Source: Lachnospiraceae bacterium (GTDB taxonomy: Bacteria; Bacillota; Clostridia; Lachnospirales; Lachnospiraceae). From it: 36,901 bases of DNA. A model generated the notes under the pieces. It saw nothing but the letters and a program-made list of their open reading frames with translations, was not told the origin of the DNA and searched no databases. The position numbers and the translations under genes were made by a program. The stretch is from assembly GCA_029067205.1 (NCBI GenBank), contig JAIEEY010000458.1, positions 1 to 36,901 of the forward strand, read 5' to 3'. This document shows, piece by piece, positions 14,684 to 22,764 of this stretch. Position 1 is the first letter of the stretch, and each line of letters starts with the position of its first letter.

Positions 14684-16348
14684 CTAATCTACATAATCAA
14701 CATCAACACCGATATTTTTTATATATTTATATATATCACTCAATGCATCTTTTTTGTTTTTGTTCGTCTCAACATAATAATTCTGAATTTTGACAGGTGA
14801 GACAAATGGCACTCCATTAATATGATGATCTGTCCAATTTACCAGATAGCGCTTATTACCTGTCGCAAAAGGAATATTATCACTCAGATCCAACTGTTCA
14901 TTCAAATGCGCAAATATCTTTTCATAAAATTCTTTTACGGTACGACCACCTATTACCTCATACCCAATTTTAATTTTCAGTTTATCATTGTCTGCTGACC
15001 CTTTTGTCCTTACCTCATGAGAACTGATAACTTCCTTTTTCTTCTCAAGTAAACCCGCGATCTTCTTGTTGAAAAATCCTATCTGCCTGTTCTCATCCAC
15101 AAACCACCTGCCCTTTCGATGCTGTTCCACATCCAGACAGAAATCATAAATCTCTGAATTGATCTCGGTCTCCTCTACAGTCAAATGTTCGACATCGATG
15201 TCATACATCGAGAAAATAATGCCCGCAAGAATAAATAAAGAATGGTATTTGCTTTCTAAGATACCGACATCCCTCTGCTTTAATTCTTTAATCGCAATAT
15301 CCACTGACCTGATAACAGCTTTATTAAGCATATTGACAAATCGGCTGATCCTATCACAGTCATCATGCTTAAAAACAGAATCCATTGCATTGATAATCTT
15401 GTTGGGCGCATTACTCAAAATCGTAGAATAAATCTCGAAAGCAATACTATCATTGTCATAATATTTCACAGTCCCGTTATCAAATCGCTTTGGTTCCGAT
15501 ATTTTTTTAAAACCTGAAAATCTGAAAATAACATCACAGTTCTCCTTGCAGCAGATCATGTGATTTACTCCAACGATATTCTTAAAAATATCAAACACAC
15601 CTGCTTCTTTTACAGCGTCAATCTCATACTCACCTCTGATCAGATCCAGCTCTCTGTCAAATGCCTCACCTGCGTCATCAATCAGGCTTCTGTTCAAAAC
15701 ATAGTCATTCCATACGGATTGTAATATTTCATACTGGGACAAGGCCACACTTCCTGTATTGATATTTTTAAATAATTCCGGCAGATCCTCCTTACTTCCC
15801 CTGTAAATGATCAATGCAATATCATCATGCGCGATTTCAATTTTTGCCTTTAGAATGTCCAGAAGCCGCTCAACCAGCTCCAGACTTTCAAATTCCGCTG
15901 CAATCTTTTTATCCCCATTCTTTAGCGTAGAATACAACACACTCACTTTCTCAAATTCATACAGATTATTAAGCTTCTCATACCATTTTTTGATACATTT
16001 GCTTAATGCTGCTGGCTCGGTATTCAATTGTTCATTCTTTAAAAATTCCTGAATATCCGATTCAACCTTTTTGTAAAAACGATCAAATGGAATAATCGCG
16101 CCCGGACGGGAAAGATATTGATTCAGCGTATTGATCCTCTGCAGACCATCTATAATATAATATGCATTTTTATCCTCATACAGGGTGATCGCACCAATTG
16201 GAAACCCTCGAAACAGGGAATCCAGCAGCTGCTCTTTTTTTGATTTCTTCCACACAAAATTTCTTTGAAAATCTGGTATCACAAGCTTAAATATTGTCAG
16301 CAGCTTTTTAATTGTCGTCTGATCCAATGCAAACACCTTACTCTCCAT
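14684..16348 (-). CDS. DUF262 (GmrS/BrxU N-domain-like) protein, third gene of candidate defence operon
   Basis: The 554-residue protein starts at ATG 16346-16348, which overlaps the stop of the HNH gene by 11 bases, with AGGAGG 13 bases upstream; an in-frame ATG at 16378 lies before that site. The N-terminal DUF262 domain (about 10-230) shows IPDFQRNFVW (24-33), LFRGFPIGAITLY (45-57), the nucleotide-handling motif IIDGLQR (65-71, family consensus DGQQR) and LPELFKNINTG...LSQYE. DUF262 is the ParB-like NTPase part of GmrSD and BrxU restriction enzymes. The C-terminal half is alpha-helical and lacks the DUF1524 HNH nuclease found in those fusions. Here a separate HNH protein is encoded upstream. 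The likely role is defence against phage or foreign DNA. Confidence 0.85.
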   Translation of the reverse strand: MESKVFALDQTTIKKLLTIFKLVIPDFQRNFVWKKSKKEQLLDSLFRGFPIGAITLYEDKNAYYIIDGLQRINTLNQYLSRPGAIIPFDRFYKKVESDIQEFLKNEQLNTEPAALSKCIKKWYEKLNNLYEFEKVSVLYSTLKNGDKKIAAEFESLELVERLLDILKAKIEIAHDDIALIIYRGSKEDLPELFKNINTGSVALSQYEILQSVWNDYVLNRSLIDDAGEAFDRELDLIRGEYEIDAVKEAGVFDIFKNIVGVNHMICCKENCDVIFRFSGFKKISEPKRFDNGTVKYYDNDSIAFEIYSTILSNAPNKIINAMDSVFKHDDCDRISRFVNMLNKAVIRSVDIAIKELKQRDVGILESKYHSLFILAGIIFSMYDIDVEHLTVEETEINSEIYDFCLDVEQHRKGRWFVDENRQIGFFNKKIAGLLEKKKEVISSHEVRTKGSADNDKLKIKIGYEVIGGRTVKEFYEKIFAHLNEQLDLSDNIPFATGNKRYLVNWTDHHINGVPFVSPVKIQNYYVETNKNKKDALSDIYKYIKNIGVDVDYVD

Positions 16349-16988
16349 ATTTCTCTTTACACCTCCTATAATACGCAAATACAGATAAAAATATTATATT
16401 TTGACTTGATGTATCCATTTTCTTCAATTCCTCATAAAATCCATCTTCTGACATCAGATCCCGCATAAACTCCCGTCTTTTACAAACAAGGCCTTCCCGG
16501 TTCAGACGGTATAATTCAATCATATACTCCGCCTTTTCCTTCTCTATACTGTCCAGCTCTCTGCCCGCAGCAATCGTTCCATCCAGTTTATAAGAAAAAT
16601 ACCTCTCAATGTCAACTATTTTAGCAGGATCAAGATATTTCCTGGAATCGTGTGCACGAGTGCTTCTCTTTGTATTACATGTCCTGCAAGCACACAACAG
16701 ATTGCTCCATTGAAATATCATTTGCGGATACCTTCTTTTGGTTCTGATATGCTCGACCGTCATTTCATCCTCAAAATCCTGTATGAACTTCGTGCAAAAA
16801 GAACATCGCTCATGATTCATTTTCTTAAAATGCCGTTTGGTTTCGGCTGTATTGTAATAATATACTTTCTTATGTGCATTATAAAAGTCATATGCATCTT
16901 TCGTACTCATGCCCGCTATAGCAAGCTTAAACTCTTTATTCGTCTTTGACAGTGCTTTCGGGGTGTATGTTCTGTTAATTTTTATCAT
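16338..16988 (-). CDS. HNH endonuclease (PtuB-like)
   Basis: The 216-residue protein starts at ATG 16986-16988, with GGAG 6 bases upstream, overlapping the end of the ATPase gene by 14 bases. A zinc/HNH core spans about residues 60-110: CSFC (62-65), TVEHIRTKRRYP with the catalytic-type His80, WSNLLCACRTCNTK with Asn96, the CxxC pair 101-104 and Asn105. This order (CxxC, EH..K..YP, W.NLL..C..CN..K) is that of PtuB-type nucleases of Septu and retron-associated systems. The C-terminal half is helical and charged. Its place between an AAA ATPase and a DUF262 protein indicates a DNA- or RNA-cutting effector. The family is seen in sequence; the target is unknown. Confidence 0.88.
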   Translation of the reverse strand: MIKINRTYTPKALSKTNKEFKLAIAGMSTKDAYDFYNAHKKVYYYNTAETKRHFKKMNHERCSFCTKFIQDFEDEMTVEHIRTKRRYPQMIFQWSNLLCACRTCNTKRSTRAHDSRKYLDPAKIVDIERYFSYKLDGTIAAGRELDSIEKEKAEYMIELYRLNREGLVCKRREFMRDLMSEDGFYEELKKMDTSSQNIIFLSVFAYYRRCKEKYGE

Positions 16989-17946
16989 TCCGTTCTCCAA
17001 TGTTCTGCGCTTTTGTGATAATCTTATTGTACCTTCTGTATAAATTGGGATATTCCTGCCTTAACGTCTCTATGGCAGTATGGAGCCTATCCGCATCAAC
17101 ATCATCACTCAGCAAAAGAGCATCTCCTATATAATTGATATCGTCCCTCACCTGCGTCGGAAGCTCTTCCACTTTAAAAAATTGCTCATATATACAGTCC
17201 AGATCTTCATAATACACATCTTCCTCAATTTTCTCCAACCTGCCACTCTTTATGCCATATATGAAACAGTGTTTATATCTTGTCAGCAGAAGCGGCGAAT
17301 GTGTTGTCAATATAAAACTGCAATTGGCAAAATCTGCTTTCATGCTCCCGATCAATTTGGACTGGATATTCACATGGAGAAACATCTCTATTTCATCAAT
17401 CATTACATAAATCTGCTTCTGAGCCAGCAATTCATTAAACAATTCTTCCGTCACAGATGAAATGTCAATATCCCAGGTCATTGCCCAGATCACATTTAGA
17501 TAAATATTGATGATATTTTCAATCCCGTCACTGTACCTGCCGCTTAATTCTTTTACATTGATCTCAAATATCTTACTGATGGTACGGCAGATAAAAGAAT
17601 GTATCACTCTATTCGTCAACAGCTGGTCGCGAAGCCGTTTCAGATGAAGACTGTAATCCCTGTAACTATCTTTCTGATAATGAATAAATTCCTCATAATC
17701 CTTTAATTGTATATTGTCAGTGTTATTCTCGCTGATCACAATTCGATTTGTAGGTATATATATCGCTATTTCTCCTGTCTGATCCAATATGAATTTTTCC
17801 ATCAGTCTGCTGCGAAATACATCATCCAGCGCGTTCAGAATTGTTGTTTTGCCGCAGTTATTGTAACCATATATAATAGAAACATCATTGCTGATATCAA
17901 ATTTCTGCTTTTTAATCACCCCGGTTTGCGGTATTTGAATTACCAT
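16975..17946 (-). CDS. AAA/ABC-type ATPase (PtuA-like), first gene of candidate defence operon
   Basis: The 323-residue ATPase starts at ATG 17944-17946 behind AAAGGAG. Walker A is GYNNCGKTT (27-35), a signature-like YSDGIENIINIYL lies at 138-150, Walker B is IYVMIDEIE (179-187) and the H-loop is TTHSPLLL with H216. This is the OLD/RloC/PtuA-type layout of SMC-like ATPases, but the segment between Walker A and the signature is only about 100 residues, so it lacks a long coiled coil and is shorter than typical PtuA. No TOPRIM or nuclease domain follows; the nuclease is the next gene. The three genes overlap end to start, indicating one operon from the promoter at 18001-18029. Confidence 0.88.
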   Translation of the reverse strand: MVIQIPQTGVIKKQKFDISNDVSIIYGYNNCGKTTILNALDDVFRSRLMEKFILDQTGEIAIYIPTNRIVISENNTDNIQLKDYEEFIHYQKDSYRDYSLHLKRLRDQLLTNRVIHSFICRTISKIFEINVKELSGRYSDGIENIINIYLNVIWAMTWDIDISSVTEELFNELLAQKQIYVMIDEIEMFLHVNIQSKLIGSMKADFANCSFILTTHSPLLLTRYKHCFIYGIKSGRLEKIEEDVYYEDLDCIYEQFFKVEELPTQVRDDINYIGDALLLSDDVDADRLHTAIETLRQEYPNLYRRYNKIITKAQNIGERNDKN

Positions 17947-18000
17947 ATGTATGTACTCCTTTGCATTTTACTTATGAGACTGTTCTGCTTCTTTCTTTAA

Positions 18001-18029
18001 ATTCTACCCCTTCTCATAGATTTTCTCAA
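18001..18029 (-). promoter_or_regulatory. promoter of the ATPase-HNH-DUF262 operon
   Basis: On the minus strand TTGAGA (18024-18029), a 17-base spacer and TAGAAT (18001-18006) lie 55 bases before the ATPase start codon. This is one mismatch from consensus in each box. Confidence 0.6.
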
Positions 18030-18106
18030 CAGTTTTATCCCCAGACTTTTCTCATTCACTGTTCCAATTTGGTCATGATTTCTGCCTGACTGAATCGTTA
18101 TACATA

Positions 18107-18135
18107 TTGACACATATACATGAGCATTTTATAAT
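18107..18135 (+). promoter_or_regulatory. promoter of the hydrogenase-like receptor gene
   Basis: TTGACA (18107-18112), 17 bases, TATAAT (18130-18135): a full sigma-A consensus. The start codon at 18223 leaves an 80-base leader. The leftward operon promoter is back-to-back with it, so the 17947-18222 gap is a divergent control region. Confidence 0.75.
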
Positions 18136-18222
18136 ATATCTATACAATATACACAAGAATATTTACTCCATAACTTTAATAAAAAACGAAAGGATAGTGT
18201 ATCAATTCACTAAGGTACAAAC

Positions 18223-20157
18223 ATGAGTATTATCAACGTAGATATCGACAAGTGTGTAGGCTGTAATGCCTGCGTGCGCGCATGTCCGGTGGGGGACGCC
18301 AACATTGCACGCATGGACGAGAATGGCAAATTAAAAATTGTGATAGATGATGAAAAGTGCATCAAGTGCGGCGCATGCATCAGGGCATGTTCGCATGGTG
18401 CACGGTCGTATGTCGATGATACCCGGCAATTTCTCGAAGATCTGAAACGAGGACAGGAGATTGCACTGATTGCCGCTCCTTCCATTAAGATTGCATTCGA
18501 TGGAAACTGGCGCCATGCTCTCCAGTGGCTGCAAGACCACGGAGCAAAGAAGGTCTATGATGTGAGCTTTGGCGCAGACATCTGCACCTGGGCACACCTG
18601 CGCTATATGGAGAAAAATCCTGGCAGGAAACTGATCTCGCAGCCCTGTGCGGCAGTCGTAAACTATGTGCAGCGGCACAAACCCGAACTCTTTTCCAACC
18701 TCTCCCCGATCCACAGCCCTATGCTCTGTCTGGCTGTATATATCAAAAAAGTTCTGGGGTATAAAGGAAAAATAGCCGCTATTTCGCCCTGTGTCGCCAA
18801 AATCGAGGAATTTCGTGAGACAGGACTTATAGATTACAATGTGACCATGGAGCACTTACGGCAGTATTTTGAAGAAAACAATGTGAGACTGCCGGAGGTC
18901 AAGGTCTACAGCGAATTTGAGTTTGACGGCAAACAAGGGTTAGAGGGCGCCATCTATCCCAAGCCGGGCGGACTAATGAGCAATATTCTGACACATGCGC
19001 CACAGATGAATGTCATCACCTCCGAGGGAACGGAATCGCTCTATCACGATATGGATACATACAGCACCCTGCGGGAACAGGACAAGCCGGATCTCTTTGA
19101 CGTGCTCAACTGCGGCGACGGCTGCAACGGCGGACCTGCGACAGGTGTTCACTATCAGCGCTTTGCCATGAACAACATCATGCATGATGTGGAACAGTAT
19201 GCCAAGAAAGTCCGCAAGGCAAACACCACCAAAAAAGGCGTGGACCAGCAGTTTGCCGAATTTGACAAAACACTCAATCTGAATGATTACATACGTACAT
19301 ACAAACGCTATACGATCGACAAAAAAGGGACTTCCGAAAGAGAAATCGATGACGCGTTCGCACGCATGGGCAAACACACTGCGTCCGAGAAACGGTTTGA
19401 CTGCCATTCCTGTGGCTATCGCTCCTGCCGCGAAATGGCGATCGCGATTTCGCGGGGATTAAACACACCGGAAAACTGTCACGAATTTATGATGAAGTCC
19501 ATTCAGGCGGAACGCCACAGAGTCAGCGAGGTCAACGAAAAGGTCGTTGCCATGAACGATGAGCTGATGCGCGTATTTGGCAACCTCTTTGAAAATATTG
19601 AAATGGTAAAGCAGGAAACAGAACAGATCCGGCAGGAGAGCAGCAAGAGCTCACAGGAAATGACAGATGTGTCAAAACGTATGGAAGAGCTGAACCAGAT
19701 GAACCAGAATATCACACAGGCGATGCAGGCGATCAATCAGAGCATTGGGAAATACAATGAAATGACACAGAACGTCGAGAAAATCGCCGGAAAGATCAAC
19801 CTCCTCTCACTAAATGCTGCAATCGAGGCTGCAAGGGCAGGCGAAGCAGGGCGCGGCTTTGCAGTTGTGGCGTCCAACATCCGGGAGCTGTCTGATAACT
19901 CCAAGACCTCTGTCAGCAGCGCCAAAGAAAATGACGAAGAAATCAAGAGTGCGATCGAGAATGTCAATCTGGCAATCGAAAACTTTGAATCTACTGTCAC
20001 AAAACTGATCACAGTGACAAACAGCGCGATTGAGGGCGTAAAGACCACATCCGACAACAGCCAGAGTATCAAAAAATCGATGGAGGATTTAGAGCAGCTT
20101 GCAAAAGACGTGGAAGATATGATCATCGAAACTAATAAAGTATTACAAATCGAGTAG
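18223..20157 (+). CDS. soluble chemotaxis-type receptor with [FeFe]-hydrogenase-like sensor domain
   Basis: The 644-residue protein fuses four modules. Two 4Fe-4S ferredoxin motifs come first ([11 protein letters not shown] from C11, [11 protein letters not shown] from C46). The [FeFe]-hydrogenase large-subunit domain covers about 75-350, with QPCAA (C142), SPCVAKIEE (C190) and NCGDGCNGG (C297, C301), which match the H-cluster ligands. An Fe-S domain follows (CHSC...C at 394-416). A methyl-accepting signalling domain (about 460-640) has the hairpin tip [21 protein letters not shown] (broken here only by length). The canonical TSCCP is replaced, so the proton-relay cysteine of catalytic enzymes is missing. 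There is no membrane segment or HAMP. It is probably a cytoplasmic H2 or redox sensor talking to CheA/CheW. Confidence 0.9.
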   Translation: MSIINVDIDKCVGCNACVRACPVGDANIARMDENGKLKIVIDDEKCIKCGACIRACSHGARSYVDDTRQFLEDLKRGQEIALIAAPSIKIAFDGNWRHALQWLQDHGAKKVYDVSFGADICTWAHLRYMEKNPGRKLISQPCAAVVNYVQRHKPELFSNLSPIHSPMLCLAVYIKKVLGYKGKIAAISPCVAKIEEFRETGLIDYNVTMEHLRQYFEENNVRLPEVKVYSEFEFDGKQGLEGAIYPKPGGLMSNILTHAPQMNVITSEGTESLYHDMDTYSTLREQDKPDLFDVLNCGDGCNGGPATGVHYQRFAMNNIMHDVEQYAKKVRKANTTKKGVDQQFAEFDKTLNLNDYIRTYKRYTIDKKGTSEREIDDAFARMGKHTASEKRFDCHSCGYRSCREMAIAISRGLNTPENCHEFMMKSIQAERHRVSEVNEKVVAMNDELMRVFGNLFENIEMVKQETEQIRQESSKSSQEMTDVSKRMEELNQMNQNITQAMQAINQSIGKYNEMTQNVEKIAGKINLLSLNAAIEAARAGEAGRGFAVVASNIRELSDNSKTSVSSAKENDEEIKSAIENVNLAIENFESTVTKLITVTNSAIEGVKTTSDNSQSIKKSMEDLEQLAKDVEDMIIETNKVLQIE

Positions 20158-20180
20158 GGAAGAGTTCCCTGCTCGATTTT
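20147..20180 (+). terminator. terminator after the hydrogenase-like receptor
   Basis: AAATCGAG (20147-20154) pairs with CTCGATTT (20172-20179), with an inner GGGAA/TTCCC pair and a T-run. It overlaps the end of the receptor gene and ends where the leftward gene at 20182 stops, so it may serve both. Confidence 0.85.
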
Positions 20181-20181
20181 C

Positions 20182-20658
20182 TCACCAGGTAAGTCCTTTC
20201 TTCACTTCAACAACCCGATATCCCATCTGAGAAAGCAGATCGTATCCATTTAATGTGATGCTTTTTCGTGTCTCAAATAAATAATTCTGCTCTGTAAAAT
20301 AAGTGAGCAGCAACCCTGCCATTTTCGGCTCAATAATCGTGAAATAATACTCTTCCGGATTCGTCCGGGACTCAACAAGCGTGACAGAATACTCTGGATT
20401 ACCCATAGACATCGTAATTCCTTCATTATATTGAATCATACCACCCTGCAAAGGATTCGTTACTGCAACCCACGATACTGCAACACCTTCATTATATTGA
20501 CCGTAAAGACTATCCTTTATATCAGCAAAAACGACGCTGATCACAGAAGTCTTATCCTCAAACGGTGAGAGGTGCACTACTGTCTCATGCTCACAAATCG
20601 AATACCACCAGACAAACTTTTGCCCATTTACCGTTATCGTCCTTACTTTTCTCTTCAT
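20182..20658 (-). CDS. hypothetical protein with FVWW motif (paralogue of next gene)
   Basis: The 158-residue protein starts at ATG 20656-20658, directly abutting the stop of the upstream gene. Its N-terminal 35 residues (RTITVNGQKFVWWYS) match those of the neighbour (RRIQYHGQNFVWWIA): a basic start, I-x-V/Y-x-G-Q-x-F-V-W-W, then a beta-rich segment. The C-terminal half (PEYSVTLVES...YYFTIIEPKMAGLLLTYF) looks like beta strands and a helix. There is no signal peptide or known catalytic motif. I do not recognise the family. It is probably a small beta-sheet domain protein duplicated in tandem; function unknown. Confidence 0.75.
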   Translation of the reverse strand: MKRKVRTITVNGQKFVWWYSICEHETVVHLSPFEDKTSVISVVFADIKDSLYGQYNEGVAVSWVAVTNPLQGGMIQYNEGITMSMGNPEYSVTLVESRTNPEEYYFTIIEPKMAGLLLTYFTEQNYLFETRKSITLNGYDLLSQMGYRVVEVKKGLTW

Positions 20659-20979
20659 TCAGCCCTGTTCCCCCTTTCCACCGACTGCCCACGCAATGAT
20701 CTGTGTCACATCTTTTGGCGTCACTACCAGCAGCGGCTCCTGAAACGGAATTTTGCACAATTGCCATTTCCCGGAAGTCTTCTCTCCATGAAGACGCCTT
20801 CCTTTACTGATGATACGAAAGCTTTCCCTATTAACCCTATAGGCAAGTACAATACTTTTATCCTCGGAAACGATATTCAGATAAATCCTGTCACAGTCAT
20901 CACTGTCCGGCGCAATCCACCACACAAAATTCTGACCATGATACTGAATCCGCCTTCGTCCCTTTGCTGATACTCCCAT
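20659..20979 (-). CDS. hypothetical protein with FVWW motif
   Basis: The 106-residue protein starts at ATG 20977-20979, 19 bases after the PIN-like gene ends and with AGGAGG nearby (about 20986-20991). The N-terminus is GVSAKGRRRIQYHGQNFVWWIAPDSDDCDRIYLNI, the same opening as its downstream neighbour. The middle holds VLAYRVNRESFRII and the end PLLVVTPKDVTQIIAWAV. The pair plus the PIN-like gene form a leftward unit with almost no spacing. It is a paralogue by sequence and unknown by function. Confidence 0.75.
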   Translation of the reverse strand: MGVSAKGRRRIQYHGQNFVWWIAPDSDDCDRIYLNIVSEDKSIVLAYRVNRESFRIISKGRRLHGEKTSGKWQLCKIPFQEPLLVVTPKDVTQIIAWAVGGKGEQG

Positions 20980-20998
20980 CGTTCCTCCTGATATTTTT

Positions 20999-21655
20999 CT
21001 AAGATTTCTGCTTTTCTTTTAAAAGCGTTTTTAACTTTTTGTAAATGGCACTGCTCTTCTGACTGTCCCGGAACTCCTTGCTCAAACCATTGTTGATGGC
21101 GACTCTTGTCTTGTAACTGTTAAAGATTTCCAGAATCTTGTCCGAGTACTCCTCCTCTGTGAGATACTGCAGAAGTTCTTCCTTGGTAGCCTTGTTTGAG
21201 TCCGATACTTTGGACTTGCTCTTCGCCTTTGGTTTTGTCCTAGTCTTGAGCTCTTCCTCTGCGGTCTCTGCGTCTGCTTTGGAATCCTTCTCTTCACCCA
21301 TAAAATTGGGAATCCTTTTCACCGATACATTGCGTTCTGCCCAGAAATCAACCAGATGATTAAAGCCCGTATCTCTGGATACGATATAAAAGCAGTCGTC
21401 TGTACCCTCGCTTTTTGCGATCATATATCCCAGATAAGACGCCAGTTGGAAATCCAGAGAATTTTTTGCCCCTGTGCCTGCTTTGTAGGACTCAAGCTTT
21501 GCACGCTGCCGCGCGATTTTCTCCACCAACTCCAGTGAAAATGCCTTGCTCTGTTCTGTGTACATCACACAGATTACATCCTTTTCACCGAGATTTTCTG
21601 CCCCCGTAAATCCATCAGCGTGGACATTCTCATAGTCTATAAAATAATAATTCAT
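20999..21655 (-). CDS. PIN-like (NYN/PIN7-type) ribonuclease-fold protein
   Basis: The 218-residue protein starts at ATG 21653-21655 behind GGGGG. It begins with the PIN-fold motif YYFIDYENVH (D7, N10). Further acidic positions follow in NSLDFQLASYLGYM and in YIVSRDTGFNHLV, giving the Asp triad expected for a metal-dependent RNase. A highly charged linker rich in Lys, Ser and Glu (about 125-160) leads to a helical C-terminal domain (LTEEEYSDKILEIFNSYKTRV). Such FIDYENV proteins occur in Firmicutes near defence genes and in conserved islands. Here it precedes the two FVWW genes. The nuclease activity is inferred from the fold. Confidence 0.82.
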   Translation of the reverse strand: MNYYFIDYENVHADGFTGAENLGEKDVICVMYTEQSKAFSLELVEKIARQRAKLESYKAGTGAKNSLDFQLASYLGYMIAKSEGTDDCFYIVSRDTGFNHLVDFWAERNVSVKRIPNFMGEEKDSKADAETAEEELKTRTKPKAKSKSKVSDSNKATKEELLQYLTEEEYSDKILEIFNSYKTRVAINNGLSKEFRDSQKSSAIYKKLKTLLKEKQKS

Positions 21656-21768
21656 ATTAATCCCCCATTCTTACCAAAGTCTGCGAATTTGGGCGTAAGC
21701 ACAAATTTGCCGTGTGAAAAATTTATTTTCACACTACTGCCTGTTCCTTTCTCTTTCTATCATAACTT

Positions 21769-22218
21769 CTATTTTAATATCGCTTTCCACTCATCGTTTT
21801 CTATCACATACTGAAACTCGTTCAGCCCATCGTCAAGCATCACCTGCAGCAGCTGGTCAAAATCCTCTACCAAAGGCATATACGACAGCTCCGATTTCCC
21901 AACCCAGTGCATTTCTCCTTCCTCCGAGGAGACGACTTCCCCCTCAAACTGGTCTGCACGGAACAGAAACACAATGTAGCGCCCATCATCTGTCGGAAAC
22001 TGCTTTACGCCGCAGAGTCTGGGATTGAGCACCGTCAGTCCTGTCTCCTCTTGCATCTCACGCACCACAGCATCGACAATGGACTCCCCCGCCTCAACGT
22101 GTCCGCCCGGCAGCGTGTATCCTTTCCAATCCTCCTTCACTCTGTTCTGCAATAAATACCTGTCCTTGTCATATATCAGACATAACACTGTCAGCTCAAC
22201 TGATTCTGTGCGTGCCAT
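21769..22218 (-). CDS. Nudix hydrolase (MutT/8-oxo-dGTP diphosphatase-like)
   Basis: The 149-residue protein starts at ATG 22216-22218 (MARTESVEL), with AGGAGG 11 bases upstream; an earlier in-frame ATG has no such site. The Nudix box is complete: GGHVEAGES (38-46) followed by REMQEETG (53-60), matching Gx5Ex7REUxEExGU, which binds Mg2+ and cleaves nucleoside diphosphates linked to another group. The N-terminus LTVLCLIYDKDRYLLQNR is typical of YjhB/MutX-type 8-oxo-dGTP diphosphatases. The true substrate cannot be read from sequence. It stands 113 bases upstream of the PIN-like gene, so co-transcription is possible. Confidence 0.92.
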   Translation of the reverse strand: MARTESVELTVLCLIYDKDRYLLQNRVKEDWKGYTLPGGHVEAGESIVDAVVREMQEETGLTVLNPRLCGVKQFPTDDGRYIVFLFRADQFEGEVVSSEEGEMHWVGKSELSYMPLVEDFDQLLQVMLDDGLNEFQYVIENDEWKAILK

Positions 22219-22288
22219 AAGCGCCCTCTCCTCCTTAGACCCACTCCTTTTATGACTGCCATTCGCTGCTTTAATATTATCCATTATA

Positions 22289-22636
22289 TCATGCCGCCGA
22301 CATGACCTCAATCAAAATATCTTGTATGCGGAATTGTTTTAATGGAAACCAAAACGCGACAGAGTCTGCAAACTCTGTGGCGCAAAAAGAATCAAACCTT
22401 GAAAAACTTCTCCGAAGATCAGAGAACAGGCAGACTTGTGGAGAGCGGTAGAACATTTCTTCCCTGTCATCCTGAATGACTTCTTTATAAAGTATGGAAA
22501 AATCTGCCGCACTCCAGACTGTGATTTTCATCTGGTTTGTGTCCAAAGCGGCCGTAGCAAAAACCGTTCCATCAGCTGAAAAAAATGGCCCGCTTACCGG
22601 CAGTGTACTTTTTATATACGTCTTGTACGCTGTCAC
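22289..22636 (-). CDS. uncertain ORF with one propeller-like repeat
   Basis: A 115-residue frame starts at GTG 22634-22636, but the AAAGGAG there touches the start codon, so initiation is doubtful. Residues 11-45 (LPVSGPFFSADGTVFATAAL...MKITVWSAADFSILYKEV) look like one WD40/beta-propeller blade. The rest does not continue the repeat. It may be the remnant of a longer propeller protein. No other feature supports expression. Confidence 0.3.
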   Translation of the reverse strand: MTAYKTYIKSTLPVSGPFFSADGTVFATAALDTNQMKITVWSAADFSILYKEVIQDDREEMFYRSPQVCLFSDLRRSFSRFDSFCATEFADSVAFWFPLKQFRIQDILIEVMSAA

Positions 22637-22724
22637 TCCTTTCTTCTGTTTGAGATCTCATGAATTAGACACATTAAATCTCCTGGTTGTCACAATATAT
22701 TAAATATAAGTGAAATAGCTGCAA

Positions 22725-22755
22725 CAAAAAAGCACTTAGCATTTCACCAAGCGCT
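22725..22755 (-). terminator. terminator of the ABC transporter operon
   Basis: On the minus strand AGCGCTT (22749-22755) pairs with AAGTGCT (22731-22737) with one G-U pair, followed by a run of six T (22725-22730). It lies 10 bases after the ABC ATPase stop codon. Confidence 0.75.
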
Positions 22756-22764
22756 CCAATCGCA

